Part shown: one piece after another, positions 42,915 to 52,039 of the stretch
Numbering within the stretch: position 1 is the stretch's first letter
How the letters are laid out: each line of letters starts with the position of its first letter
Assembly (NCBI RefSeq): GCF_014874065.1
Contig: NZ_JADBEE010000002.1
Coordinates: 62,001-126,000 of the forward strand
Length of the DNA stretch: 64,000 bases
Origin: Nesterenkonia halotolerans
GTDB lineage: Bacteria > Actinomycetota > Actinomycetes > Actinomycetales > Micrococcaceae
Direction of reading: 5' to 3'
The notes under the pieces: model-generated
Seen by the model: only the letters and a program-made list of their open reading frames with translations
What the model was told of the DNA's origin: nothing
The model's database searches: none
Made by a program: the position numbers and the translations under genes

Positions 42915-44894
42915 ATGACGACAAGCCGGCGACCGTTTCGTGAATTCGACGACTCCCACGACGTCGAATCCCTGCGGCTTGCCCGGCGGGTGATCCGTGG
43001 ACTGACCATGAGCATGCGGCATATCGTGCTGGCTCCCGGGTCCCGGTCGGCGCCGATGGCCTACGCCCTGCGCGAGGCGGAGGAGCTTGGCGCGATCACC
43101 GTGCACGTGCGCATCGACGAACGCTCCGCCGCGTTCACTGCGCTGGGGATCGCGCTGGCGACCAAGCGCCCCGCCGGGGTGGTCACCACCTCGGGCACGG
43201 CCGCGGGCAATCTGCTGCCGGCGATGATGGAAGCTGATCTCTCCGGGGTCCCCCTCGTGGCGATCACCGCTGACCGGCCCGAGGAGCTGCATGGCACCGG
43301 AGCGAACCAGACGGCCTGGCAGCAGGGCATGTTCGCCGGGCGGGTCCGCGATGAGATTCACCTGGAACAGGGGGAGGCGCGGTTGGAGCCCGAGTCGCGC
43401 GACGACATGCTCGCCGCCGAGACGCAGGTCGGGCTGCTGCTGCGCGTCGCCACCGGGTCCTCCCCGGGCCCGGTGCACCTGAACATCGGCTTCCGCGACC
43501 CGCTGGTGCCCGCCGAACCGGGAGCCAAGCACCAGCAGGGTGCTCAGCGCTGGGCGCGCACCCCCTTCGTCCCCCGCCGTGTCTCGGGGTCCGGTTCCGC
43601 GGAGCAGCTGCGCGCGGAGATCATCGGAGGCGAGATCCTCGGCGCGCGAACGGTGAATCTGCCGGCCGCCGGTGCGGGGGAACGCGCTGCCCAGATCCGG
43701 ACCCAGGGCGAACCCGAGACGCAGGCGCCATCACAGCCCCCCGCCACGGACGCAGCAGAGTCCGCCCCGCAGCTGGAACCCCGGCGCACGGTCTTCGTGA
43801 TGGGCGCCGAGGCGCCGGCTGAGGCCCGGGAGCTGGCGCGCCGACTGGGCCACCCGCTGCTCGCCGAGCCCAGCAGCGATGCCCGGTGGAGCGACCTCGG
43901 TGCCATCCAGGGCTACCGGCTGATCCTGCAGGCCCCCGAGGGATCCCCGGCGAGCGAGCTGGCGGGCAGCATCGAGCGCGTCGTCGTGGCGGGGCGCCCC
44001 ACGCTGACCCGGCCGGTCCAGCAGCTGATCAACCGAGCAGACGTCGAGGCGGTGCAGTACGCCCCCGGCGGCGAGGCCTGGTTCGACCACCGGCTCGCCC
44101 GCCGTCGTCTGGTCGATCTGCCCTCCACCGCGCTCTTCGCTGGAGTCGCGCCTGCCGGCTGGCAGGACGCCTGGACGGAGCGGGGCCTGGCGGCGCAGCG
44201 CCTCATCGACGCCGCGCTCACCGAACAGGAGACCCTGGCCCAGGGTGAGCTGTCCTCGGTGCGGGTGGCGCAGTTCGTGGCCGAGACGGTCAAGACCCCG
44301 CTGCTGCTGGGATCCTCCTCGGTGATCCGGGACGTGGACCTCGCGGCCGTGCTCAATCGCAGCGTGCTGGAGTCCGAGCCGGGTCAACGGACCCGAGCTG
44401 CCGACGACGGCGGACGCCGGGTCTACGCGATGCGGGGCCTGGCCGGCATCGATGGCAACCTCTCGGCGGCCTCCGGGATCGCACTGGCACGGAACACCCG
44501 CGTCACCGCGCTGGTGGGTGATCTGACCTTCCTGCATGACGTCAACGCCCTGCTCGTCCCGGCCACCGAGCGGGAGCCGGACCTGGACATCGTGGTGGTC
44601 AACGATTCCGGCGGGGCGATCTTCGACCAGCTCGAGCATGGCGCGGTCGGGCGCCGCGAAGGTCAGGCCGAGACGGTGGAGCGCTTCTTCGGCACACCGC
44701 AGACCGTGGACATCGAGGCGCTCGCGGATGCCTACGGCCACGAGTATCACTTCGCGGATGACCTGGAGACCCTCGGCGAGGGGCTCTCCGGGCTCGAGGA
44801 CCGGATCGGGATCCGGATCATCGAAGTGCGCACCGACCGCACGATCCTGCGCGACTTCCACGCCCGGCTGCGCGCCGCCGCCGAGGACCTCTGA
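42915..44894 (+). CDS. menD: SEPHCHC synthase (menaquinone synthesis)
   Basis: MenD adds 2-oxoglutarate-derived succinyl semialdehyde to isochorismate using ThDP. The 659-residue protein shows the N-terminal catalytic glutamate region (VRIDERSAAFTALGIA), TSGTAAGNLLPAMMEAD and the C-terminal ThDP/Mg motif VGDLTFLHDVNALL with NDSGGAIF. It is longer than typical MenD (about 550-580). An Ala/Pro/Gln-rich stretch around residues 240-295 accounts for most of the excess and is probably a flexible linker. Confidence 0.94.
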   Translation: MTTSRRPFREFDDSHDVESLRLARRVIRGLTMSMRHIVLAPGSRSAPMAYALREAEELGAITVHVRIDERSAAFTALGIALATKRPAGVVTTSGTAAGNLLPAMMEADLSGVPLVAITADRPEELHGTGANQTAWQQGMFAGRVRDEIHLEQGEARLEPESRDDMLAAETQVGLLLRVATGSSPGPVHLNIGFRDPLVPAEPGAKHQQGAQRWARTPFVPRRVSGSGSAEQLRAEIIGGEILGARTVNLPAAGAGERAAQIRTQGEPETQAPSQPPATDAAESAPQLEPRRTVFVMGAEAPAEARELARRLGHPLLAEPSSDARWSDLGAIQGYRLILQAPEGSPASELAGSIERVVVAGRPTLTRPVQQLINRADVEAVQYAPGGEAWFDHRLARRRLVDLPSTALFAGVAPAGWQDAWTERGLAAQRLIDAALTEQETLAQGELSSVRVAQFVAETVKTPLLLGSSSVIRDVDLAAVLNRSVLESEPGQRTRAADDGGRRVYAMRGLAGIDGNLSAASGIALARNTRVTALVGDLTFLHDVNALLVPATEREPDLDIVVVNDSGGAIFDQLEHGAVGRREGQAETVERFFGTPQTVDIEALADAYGHEYHFADDLETLGEGLSGLEDRIGIRIIEVRTDRTILRDFHARLRAAAEDL

Positions 44895-44913
44895 CCCCAC
44901 CCCACCCCACCCC

Positions 44914-44963
44914 GCGTTTTACCCCGCCTTCCGAGGATTACCCGCCTGACGGTCGGCGGGGTA
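44914..44963. terminator. Nested inverted repeats between convergent menD and menF
   Basis: TACCCCGCC (44920-44928) pairs with GGCGGGGTA (44955-44963). A further pair, GCGTTTTACC (44914-44923) with GGTAAAACGC (44979-44988), reaches into the menF 3' end. Four CCCCA units precede it. This is probably a bidirectional terminator with two alternative folds. Confidence 0.5.
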
Positions 44964-44965
44964 GA

Positions 44966-46396
44966 TCACGTGAGGGGAGGTAAAACGCCGAGGGCGCCGA
45001 GCATCGGGCGCATCTTCGCCCAGGTCTCGGCCAGCTCCTCCTCGGGCACCGATCCCGCCACGATCCCGCAGCCGGCGTAGAGCCTGACCTGCGTGCCCTG
45101 CTCCTGGATGATCCCGCCGCGCAGCGCGATGCCGAAGTCGGCATTGCCCTGCGCATCGATCCAGCCCACCGGTCCGGAGAACGCTCCGCGATCAAGGCCC
45201 TCGAGGGTGCTGATCAGCTCCGCGGCGGTGGCCGTGGGAGTTCCGCAGATCGCGGCGGTGGGATGCGCACGCTCCGCCACCAGCAGCGCCGGGGTCTCGG
45301 CGGTCAGCCGCCCGGTGACGTCGGTGGAGAGGTGGAAGACATTGGGCAGCTCGAGCACCGCGGGCGGATCCTGCGCGTGGAGCTGATGAGCCACCGGGGC
45401 CAGCTGATCCAACAGCGACTGGGCCGCCAGGCGGTGCTCGTCGCGCTGCTTCGGGTCTTCCAGCAGCAGCGTGCGTGCGCGTTGGAGTCCCGCACGCCCG
45501 TCCACGGTCCCGGCGAGCACCCGGGCGGAGAGATCCTGTCCACGGATCTTGACCAGCATCTCCGGGGTCGCGCCGAGCACGTCACCTGCCAGGTAGGTCC
45601 AGCAGTCGGCGTAGTCGGCGGCGAGGGAGGCCAGCAGCGGCCCGGTGGGCAGCGGCGCATCGGCGGCGACGACGACGTCGCGGGCCAGCACCAGCTTCTC
45701 CAGCCGGCGGTGCTCGATCGCGTCCACGCCGGCGCGCACGGCGCGCAGGTAGTGCTGCTCGGAGTGTGAGCCCTGGATCAGCGAGGTGGCGGGACGCGAA
45801 GAGTCCTCTGCGGTGCGACCGTCCCGCTTGCCGGCCGCGGGCTGCCCGGGGCCGATCAGACTGAGCCGTCCCGCGTTCAGCTGCAGCCCGTGTTTGGCCA
45901 GCAGCGCGTCGAGCCGCCGGGGACTCAGCACCTGCGCCGCGCCGTCGTCGGTCTGAGCGACCGGCTCGTCGGTCTCCTCCAAGTCTTCGTCCCAGGCGGG
46001 AACGCGGAGGACTGCCGTGATCCACGCCTTGCCCTCGGCTGAGCCGAGGATCAGCTCGGGCAGGATCAGATGCGAATCGGCCGCCGAAGCGGAGGAATAG
46101 GTGATGGAGGTCAGCGCCACGGGGCCGGCTCCCGGGATTCCGACCAGGCTGGCCGGCAGTGTGGAGGTCTCGGCCAGCGGGGCCAGATGCTGGGCATGCC
46201 ACTGCGCGAGCTCGGCGAAGCGCTCGGCACCGCGGGCTCGGATGTGGGCAGCGGCTCCCAGGCCGATGAGCCCCTCACCGCGCAGCAGCCAGACGGCGCT
46301 GGGCTCCAGCGCGGGCAGCAGATCCGCGAGCGAGCTGCCTCCGGGAAGATCCACCACCAGCGTGGTGGCGTCGAGGGAACCGGGAAGCGCTGTCAT
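44966..46396 (-). CDS. menF: Isochorismate synthase
   Basis: The 476-residue chorismate-binding enzyme has the C-terminal MST domain motifs [55 protein letters not shown] and [12 protein letters not shown]. These support isochorismate synthase rather than anthranilate synthase, and the men neighbours decide it. A variable N-terminal half (1-200) is normal. TAGACT (46406-46411) lies 9 nt upstream, so the leader is only 2-3 nt. It is divergent from menG. Confidence 0.9.
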   Translation of the reverse strand: MTALPGSLDATTLVVDLPGGSSLADLLPALEPSAVWLLRGEGLIGLGAAAHIRARGAERFAELAQWHAQHLAPLAETSTLPASLVGIPGAGPVALTSITYSSASAADSHLILPELILGSAEGKAWITAVLRVPAWDEDLEETDEPVAQTDDGAAQVLSPRRLDALLAKHGLQLNAGRLSLIGPGQPAAGKRDGRTAEDSSRPATSLIQGSHSEQHYLRAVRAGVDAIEHRRLEKLVLARDVVVAADAPLPTGPLLASLAADYADCWTYLAGDVLGATPEMLVKIRGQDLSARVLAGTVDGRAGLQRARTLLLEDPKQRDEHRLAAQSLLDQLAPVAHQLHAQDPPAVLELPNVFHLSTDVTGRLTAETPALLVAERAHPTAAICGTPTATAAELISTLEGLDRGAFSGPVGWIDAQGNADFGIALRGGIIQEQGTQVRLYAGCGIVAGSVPEEELAETWAKMRPMLGALGVLPPLT

Positions 46397-46456
46397 GGCT
46401 GGACAAGTCTAGGACATGGCGGCGGCAGCGATGCCCGCGTGTGGGAGAATGCCAAG

Positions 46457-47185
46457 GTGAATCGCCCCAGCACCGGAAGCCGCGCAAGCCTCGCGAAGAA
46501 CCCCCAGGACGTCGCCTCGATGTTCGACGAGGTCGCGGATCGCTATGACCTCACGAATGACGTGCTCTCGCTGGGACAGACGAAGCGCTGGCGCAAGCAG
46601 CTCGTCGCCGCGCTCGCCGTCGCCCCAGGTGAACGGGTCCTGGACCTGGCAGCCGGAACTGGAAGCTCCACCGAGCCGTTCCATGACGCGGGCGCCGATG
46701 CAGTGGCCTGCGACTTCTCCTCAGGCATGCTCCAGGTGGGCAAGCGACGCCGCCCGGATATGACCTTCATCGCCGGGGACGCGATGAATCTGCCCTTCGC
46801 CGATGACAGCTTCGACGCCGTCACGATCTCCTTCGGACTGCGTAACATCGTGGACCCGCTGGCCGGTCTGCGCGAGATGCTCCGCGTCACGGCACCCGGG
46901 GGTCGGCTCGCCGTCATGGAGTTCTCGGACCCCACGAACAAGCTCTTCAACACGGTCTACAACGAGTACCTGATGCGCGCGCTGCCGCCCGCGGCCCGCG
47001 CGGTCTCCTCGAATCCAGAGGCCTACGTGTACCTGGCAGAGTCCATCCGCGCCTGGCCCGATCAGGATCACCTGGCCGCTGAGATCGCCGCCGCCGGATA
47101 CGCGGAGGTGCGTTACCGCAACCTCACCGGCGGCATCGTCGCGATCCACCACGCCATCAAGCCCAGCGCCCGCCCCGCATCCTGA
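46457..47185 (+). CDS. menG: Demethylmenaquinone methyltransferase
   Basis: MenG/UbiE performs the last step of menaquinone synthesis. GTG 46457 ([16 protein letters not shown]) is used because the longer frame runs antisense through menF. The 242-residue protein has the UbiE signatures [49 protein letters not shown] and MEFSDP. GAGAAT ends 6 nt before the GTG, which could be a weak leaderless -10. The prenyl synthase gene follows. Confidence 0.93.
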   Translation: MNRPSTGSRASLAKNPQDVASMFDEVADRYDLTNDVLSLGQTKRWRKQLVAALAVAPGERVLDLAAGTGSSTEPFHDAGADAVACDFSSGMLQVGKRRRPDMTFIAGDAMNLPFADDSFDAVTISFGLRNIVDPLAGLREMLRVTAPGGRLAVMEFSDPTNKLFNTVYNEYLMRALPPAARAVSSNPEAYVYLAESIRAWPDQDHLAAEIAAAGYAEVRYRNLTGGIVAIHHAIKPSARPAS

Positions 47186-47206
47186 ACCTGGATAGGCTAG
47201 ACACCG

Positions 47207-48259
47207 ATGACTGAATCAGCCGCTGATCCCCTGACCACGAAGCTGCCTGCCGGCTTCGATGTGCTGGCCGAGGACCTGGCGCTCGCCAACGAGGTCTCGG
47301 AGGCGCTGTCACAGGTCGAAGCTGACCTCCTCGGCTCGCTGGCCAGCGCCGACGAGCTGGTCAACGCCTCTGCGCGCTATCTCGCCCAGGCCGGCGGCAA
47401 GCGAGTGCGGCCGCTGCTGACCGTGCTGACCTCCATGATCGGCGACGGCGTGGATGATCGTGTCCGCCGAGCCGCCGCCGTGATGGAGATGACGCACCTG
47501 GCCACGCTCTACCACGACGATGTGATGGATTCCGCTCCGGTGCGCCGGGGGGCGCCCGCCGCGCATCAGGTGTGGGGAAACTCGGTGGCGATCCTCACCG
47601 GAGATCTGATCCTCGCACGCGCGTCCCGGCTGATGTCCGAGCTCGGCGTGGAGGCCTCGAAGATCCAGGCGCAGACCTTTGAACGCCTCGTCATGGGCCA
47701 GCTTCACGAGACCGTGGGTCCGCAGGAGGGTGAGGATGCCTACGCCCACTACCTGCGCGTCATCGGGGACAAGACCGGCTCCCTGGTTGCCGCCGCCTCG
47801 CGGCTCGGCGCCCATTTCGGTGGCTGCTCCGAGGAGACCATCGCGATGCTCGAGGAGTACGGGGAGGCTGTGGGCGTGGCCTTCCAGCTCGCCGATGACG
47901 TCATCGACCTCACCGCGGATCCGGAGTCCTCGGGCAAGACCCCCGGCACCGATCTGCGTGAGGGAGTCTCGACACTGCCGGTGCTCATGCTGCGTCAGCA
48001 CGCGCAGTCGGCCGAGTCCGCACAGGACCCGCAGGAGGCGGCACGGGTGCTGGACCTGATCGACGGCGACCTCAGCTCAGATGCGGCGCTGGCCGAGGCA
48101 GTGGCCGCCGTCGTCGCTCATCCGGTGACCGAGGAGTCCTGGCAGGTGGCGCACAGCTGGGCCGAGAAGGCCAAGGGAGCAATCGCCGAGCTCCCGCAGA
48201 GCACCGTGAAGTCGGCACTGCTGGCCTTCGCTGACGCGGTGGTCGAGCGCGAGGGCTGA
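47207..48259 (+). CDS. Polyprenyl diphosphate synthase (menaquinone side chain)
   Basis: The 350-residue trans-prenyltransferase has both aspartate motifs: LYHDDVMDSAPVRRG (first DDxxD-type) and FQLADDVIDLTADP (second), plus GGKRVRPLL and GKTPGTDLREG. Residues before the first motif set chain length but cannot be read with certainty; heptaprenyl to nonaprenyl is expected. It lies 21 nt after menG. TAGGCT (47193-47198) ends 8 nt before the ATG, so it may have its own short-leader promoter. Confidence 0.92.
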   Translation: MTESAADPLTTKLPAGFDVLAEDLALANEVSEALSQVEADLLGSLASADELVNASARYLAQAGGKRVRPLLTVLTSMIGDGVDDRVRRAAAVMEMTHLATLYHDDVMDSAPVRRGAPAAHQVWGNSVAILTGDLILARASRLMSELGVEASKIQAQTFERLVMGQLHETVGPQEGEDAYAHYLRVIGDKTGSLVAAASRLGAHFGGCSEETIAMLEEYGEAVGVAFQLADDVIDLTADPESSGKTPGTDLREGVSTLPVLMLRQHAQSAESAQDPQEAARVLDLIDGDLSSDAALAEAVAAVVAHPVTEESWQVAHSWAEKAKGAIAELPQSTVKSALLAFADAVVEREG

Positions 48260-48294
48260 CCAGCGCCTGGCCTAGCGAGACTCCGCCCAGCGAG

Positions 48295-48306
48295 GCTCCG
48301 CGGAGC
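48295..48306. terminator. Palindrome between convergent prenyl synthase and HIT genes
   Basis: GCTCCGCGGAGC is a perfect 12-bp palindrome in a 71-nt convergent gap. It follows two direct copies of AGCGAGnCTCCGC. A terminator role is likely but unproven. Confidence 0.4.
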
Positions 48307-48330
48307 AAGACTGCAACCGGCGCGGCCGCG

Positions 48331-48840
48331 CTAGTTCTTGGCAGCGAGGATCCGAGTCAGCGCGGCGCGGAGCTCCTGCGCCTTCTCGGCGCGGATCGCC
48401 ACCGGCACCGGATGCCGAATCTGCCGGTAGAGCATGTCATCGGAGTACCGCGGGAAGACATGCAGATGGTAGTGCCAGACGTGCTGGTTCCCGGCCGGCT
48501 CGTTGTGCTGCCGCACCGAGGTTCCCTCGGGGTTCCAGGCAAGCTTCATCGCCTTGGATACGTCGCGAGACATGATGGCGATCTTGGAGAGCAGCTCGTC
48601 CTCGAGGTCATAGAGCGCCTCGCGGTGCTGCACCGGGCTGATCATCGCGTGGCCCTCATGCGGACCGAAGCCGTCACAGGCCATGAACACCATCAGGTCT
48701 GCATCCTGATGAACCAGGTCCGTCAGCTCGCAGCGGTTCGACGGCTGGTCCACCTCGCCCCTGGCCAGCCCGCAGAACGGGCAGGAATAGCCCTCGGGAG
48801 CGTGGGAGGGCCACAGCTGCCGCAGATCCGAGACGCTCAT
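48331..48840 (-). CDS. HIT family protein
   Basis: The 169-residue protein has an N-terminal zinc-type CPFC (20-23) and the histidine triad H123-x-H125-x-H127 in HVWHYHLHVFPRY. HIT proteins hydrolyse nucleotide phosphoramidates, AMP conjugates or dinucleoside polyphosphates; the substrate here is unknown. Its ATG overlaps the stop of the upstream acidic protein gene by 4 nt, so the two are coupled. Confidence 0.9.
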   Translation of the reverse strand: MSVSDLRQLWPSHAPEGYSCPFCGLARGEVDQPSNRCELTDLVHQDADLMVFMACDGFGPHEGHAMISPVQHREALYDLEDELLSKIAIMSRDVSKAMKLAWNPEGTSVRQHNEPAGNQHVWHYHLHVFPRYSDDMLYRQIRHPVPVAIRAEKAQELRAALTRILAAKN

Positions 48841-49283
48841 GGTGTCTCCTCCTCGAAGGAGAACTCCAACAGATCGAAGATGAACTCGCTGACGGTGGCA
48901 CCCTCGTCATTCCACATTCCGGAGTTGCTGCTGCGCCGCACGATGAGTGGATCGGGCACATCGAGGGTGTCCACATCGACACCCCAGACCCAGCGCTCCT
49001 CCTCATCTTCGAGGAACAGCAGGTGCCCGTCCTCGACGGTCAGCTCATCCGGGTCGAAGAAGAAGTGGTAGGCCTCCATGATCTCCTCGCAGCGGCCCAG
49101 CGCGAGGTAGAACTCCTCGAGCACCTGAGGAAGCCGTGGACGTGCCTTCAGCTCATCCGGAAGCTCAGAATCGGCGATGAGCTCACGCAGCTCCGCTTCG
49201 GTGTAACCCTCTTCAGGGGTCCACTTCTCGTCGAGGTATTCGGGCACCAGGGCGCGGAACTTCTCCAGGAACATATCGGCCAT
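48837..49283 (-). CDS. Small acidic protein, SUKH (SMI1/KNR4)-like, unknown function
   Basis: The 148-residue protein is very acidic. Its pattern LPQVLEEFYLALGRCEEIMEA, then LLFLEDEEERWVWGVDVDTL and DVPDPLIVRR, resembles SUKH-fold proteins, a group rich in immunity proteins but also including housekeeping members. The assignment is by eye only. It is coupled to the HIT gene by an ATGA overlap, and no toxin gene is adjacent. TAGACT (49290-49295) lies 6 nt before the ATG. Confidence 0.6.
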   Translation of the reverse strand: MADMFLEKFRALVPEYLDEKWTPEEGYTEAELRELIADSELPDELKARPRLPQVLEEFYLALGRCEEIMEAYHFFFDPDELTVEDGHLLFLEDEEERWVWGVDVDTLDVPDPLIVRRSSNSGMWNDEGATVSEFIFDLLEFSFEEETP

Positions 49284-49289
49284 GGCCTC

Positions 49290-49295
49290 AGTCTA
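49290..49295 (-). promoter_or_regulatory. -10 box of leaderless acidic protein-HIT unit
   Basis: TAGACT on the reverse strand lies 6 nt before ATG 49283. Confidence 0.5.
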
Positions 49296-49382
49296 GAAGA
49301 CCGGGAACATCCCCGCGGGCCGCGGGCGTTCACCCCAATACGGCATACTGTGCTGAGTTAATCGATCGATAGGAACCTATCC

Positions 49383-50822
49383 GTGTCCCAGAATTCCTCG
49401 CAGCGGCCAGCAGACCGGGCCATCCGAGTCGCCGTCGTCGGCGCCGGCCCCGCAGGTGTCTATGCCTCCGACATCCTGGCGAAGGCGCAGAAGAAGAGCG
49501 ACTTCGAGTTCAGCATCGACCTCTACGACCGCTACCCGGCGCCCTTCGGCCTCATCCGCTACGGCGTGGCCCCTGACCACCCGCGGATCAAGGGCATCGT
49601 CAAGGCCCTGCACAAGGTCCTCGACCGCGGTGACATCCGGCTCATCGGCAACGTGAACATCGGTGAGGACCTGAGCATCGAGGACCTGCGGCGACACTAT
49701 GACGCCGTGATCTTCGCCACCGGCGCCATCAAGGACGCGGAGCTCAACATCCCCGGGATCGAGCTCGAGGGCAGCTTCGGCGCAGCCGACTTCGTCTCCT
49801 GGTATGACGGCCACCCGGACTACCCGCGCGACTGGCCGCTGACCGCGGAGAAGGTCGCCGTCATCGGCAACGGCAACGTGGCCCTGGACGTCGCTCGGGT
49901 GCTCTCCAAGCACGCCGAGGACATGCTGACCACCGAGATTCCGGAGAACGTCTACGCCGGACTGAAGTCCTCCCCGGTCAGCGATGTGCATATCTTCGGC
50001 CGCCGAGGGCCCGCTCAGGTGAAGTTCACCCCGCTGGAGCTGCGCGAACTCTCGCACAGCAAGGACGTGGACATCATCCTCTACGAGGAGGACTTCGACT
50101 TCGACGAGGGTTCCGACGAGGCGATCAAGACGAACAACCAGGTCAAGACCATGGTCAACACGCTGGGAAACTGGCTGGTGGAGCAGGAGGACCGGGAGAC
50201 CGCAGCCTCGCGGAAGCTGCACCTGCACTTCCTGCAGCAGCCCGTGGAGATCCTGGAGGGCACCGACGAGTCCGGCCAGGGCACCGGAGCCGTGGCGGGC
50301 GTGCGCTTCGAGCGCATGGAGCTCGACGGCACCGGAAACGTCCGGGGCACCGGCGAGTTCCAGGACTACGATGTGCAGGCCGTCTATCGGGCCGTGGGCT
50401 ACCTCGGCTCCGAGATCGCCGGGCTGCCCTTCGACTCCCGACGCGGCGTGCTCGTCAACGAGGCCGGACGGGTCATCGACGACGCCGGCGAGCACGTGCC
50501 GGGCATCTACGCCACCGGATGGATCAAGCGCGGGCCCGTGGGTCTGATCGGACACACCAAGGGTGACGCGCTGGAGACCATCGGCTGCCTGCTCGAGGAC
50601 CTGCACCACCTTCCGGTGGCCGAGGTTCCGGAGGAGGACGCCGTCATCGAGCTGCTCGAGTCCCGCAGCGTGGAGTACACCACCTGGGGCGGGTGGCAGA
50701 AGCTCGACGCCCATGAGATGTCCCTGGGCGAGTCCTACGGTCCGCTGCCTGACGGCGGCGCCAGGGAGCGGGTCAAGGTCGTCGAACGCGAGGACATGAT
50801 CCGGATCTCACGCGAGAGCTGA
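49383..50822 (+). CDS. FprA-like ferredoxin/adrenodoxin-type NADP+ reductase
   Basis: The 479-residue flavoprotein shows the FAD motif VAVVGAGPAGVYASDIL (16-32), the family stretch PFGLIRYGVAPDHPRIKG, the NADP-binding VIGNGNVALDVARVL with HIFGRRGPAQVKF, and the C-terminal ATGWIKRGPVGLIG. It passes electrons between NADPH and a small iron-sulfur protein. GTG 49383 follows GATAGG-AA-CCTATC, an inverted repeat that contains AGGA. It converges with htpX across a strong terminator. Confidence 0.92.
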   Translation: MSQNSSQRPADRAIRVAVVGAGPAGVYASDILAKAQKKSDFEFSIDLYDRYPAPFGLIRYGVAPDHPRIKGIVKALHKVLDRGDIRLIGNVNIGEDLSIEDLRRHYDAVIFATGAIKDAELNIPGIELEGSFGAADFVSWYDGHPDYPRDWPLTAEKVAVIGNGNVALDVARVLSKHAEDMLTTEIPENVYAGLKSSPVSDVHIFGRRGPAQVKFTPLELRELSHSKDVDIILYEEDFDFDEGSDEAIKTNNQVKTMVNTLGNWLVEQEDRETAASRKLHLHFLQQPVEILEGTDESGQGTGAVAGVRFERMELDGTGNVRGTGEFQDYDVQAVYRAVGYLGSEIAGLPFDSRRGVLVNEAGRVIDDAGEHVPGIYATGWIKRGPVGLIGHTKGDALETIGCLLEDLHHLPVAEVPEEDAVIELLESRSVEYTTWGGWQKLDAHEMSLGESYGPLPDGGARERVKVVEREDMIRISRES

Positions 50823-50848
50823 GACTGCTGGGCCCACTGAGCACAGAG

Positions 50849-50882
50849 GAATGCCCCCTGACCAACAGGTCAGGGGGCATTC
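50849..50882. terminator. 15-bp perfect hairpin between convergent fprA-like and htpX genes
   Basis: GAATGCCCCCTGACC (50849-50863) pairs perfectly with 50868-50882 around an AACA tetraloop. The A/T ends on both sides fit a bidirectional terminator. This is one of the strongest stems in the window. Confidence 0.75.
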
Positions 50883-50897
50883 TCATGCAGCCGTGCC

Positions 50898-51779
50898 TCA
50901 GTCCTGCTCGTAGCCTGCCATCGACTCCAGCCGGGCGATCCGCTCGGGCATCGGCGGGTGGGTGCTGAAGAGCTTTTTCGCCTTGCCGCCGAAGGGGTTG
51001 GCGATCATCATGTGCGCGTGCGCGTCGTGCTTGGGGCTCTCTTCGAGCGGGTAGCGGGAGATGCCGCGTTCCAGCTTGTCCAGTGCAGAGGCCAGCGCCA
51101 GCGGGTCTCCGGTGAGCGCGGCGCCGTCGGCGTCCGCGTCGTACTCACGGGTCCGGCTGACCGCCATCTGGATCAGGCTGGCGGCGATCGGCATGAGGAA
51201 CACCGCGACGATCGCACCGACCAGCGCGAGGGGATTTCCGCCCTGGTTGTTACCCCGGCCGCCGCCGAAGAGCAGGAAGAACTGGCTGATCGTGGTGAGG
51301 AACCCGGCAACCGCGGCAGCCACGGAAGAGATCAGGATGTCGCGGTTGTAGACATGCATCAGCTCATGGCCGGTGACCCCGCGCAGCTCACGCTCGGTGA
51401 GCAGGTTCAGGATCCCCTCGGTGAAGCAGACGACGCCGTTGGCCGGGTTCCTCCCGGTGGCGAAGGCGTTGGGGTTCGGCGAGGGTGCGATGAAGATCCG
51501 CGGGGCGGGCTGCTGCGCGCGCTGCGCGAGGTCCTCCACCATCTGGTAGAGCTGAGGGGCCTGCTCCCGGGTCACCGGATAGGCCTTCATCGCCCGCAGC
51601 GCGATCTTGTCCGAGTTCCAGTAGGAGTAGGCCACCGAGACCAGCCCGATGAGGCCGAACACGAAGATCAGTCCCGGAGTCTGGGTGGCGTAGGCGATCA
51701 CCGCGCCGACCAGCAGGAGCATCGCGAAGAGGAATGCCAGCAGCCCCGCTGTGCGCAGTCGACCGTGATGCTGGTGCAT
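50898..51779 (-). CDS. htpX: Membrane zinc metalloprotease HtpX (M48)
   Basis: The 293-residue protein degrades misfolded membrane proteins. It has two N-terminal membrane segments (about 10-30 and 35-50), the catalytic zinc motif HELMH in LRGVTGHELMHVYNRD, a second membrane pair, and the third-ligand region SRTREYDADADGAAL. The end STHPPMPERIARLE is typical of HtpX. GAGGAG precedes the ATG, so unlike many neighbours it has a leader. It is divergent from the Na/Pi cotransporter gene. Confidence 0.93.
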   Translation of the reverse strand: MHQHHGRLRTAGLLAFLFAMLLLVGAVIAYATQTPGLIFVFGLIGLVSVAYSYWNSDKIALRAMKAYPVTREQAPQLYQMVEDLAQRAQQPAPRIFIAPSPNPNAFATGRNPANGVVCFTEGILNLLTERELRGVTGHELMHVYNRDILISSVAAAVAGFLTTISQFFLLFGGGRGNNQGGNPLALVGAIVAVFLMPIAASLIQMAVSRTREYDADADGAALTGDPLALASALDKLERGISRYPLEESPKHDAHAHMMIANPFGGKAKKLFSTHPPMPERIARLESMAGYEQD

Positions 51780-51863
51780 GGACTCTCCTCAGAGGGGTGT
51801 TCAGGGTGGGAAATGGTCCGCTGTGACCAAGGACATCCTACTCGCGCCGGCTTTGGACGGATC

Positions 51864-51885
51864 GTTCACCTGCAGTTCACCTTCT
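51864..51885 (+). promoter_or_regulatory. PHO-box-like direct repeat upstream of the Na/Pi cotransporter
   Basis: Two directly repeated units, GTTCACCTGCA (51864-51874) and GTTCACCTTCT (51875-51885), are exactly 11 bp apart. This matches the actinobacterial PhoP/RegX3-type box with its GTTCACC core. The site lies about 155 nt upstream of the transporter start. Phosphate-starvation control is inference from the match and the gene's function. Confidence 0.65.
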
Positions 51886-52039
51886 CGTGTGACTCTCGTT
51901 CTGCAAGCGGTGCACAGTGTTCTACGGCCCTTCATCCGGCGGTGATACCCACCCAGTTCCGCCCGCGCAGCGCAAGAGAAGTGCCAAGCCGACTCACAGC
52001 AGGGCTGAACCAAGGCTCGTGTTCCGCAGAGGAGATTGC

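Noticed and set aside
44894..44913. Run of CCCCA units after menD, considered as a mobile-element end
   Set aside because: Simple repeat next to a terminator, with no terminal inverted repeats or transposase nearby.
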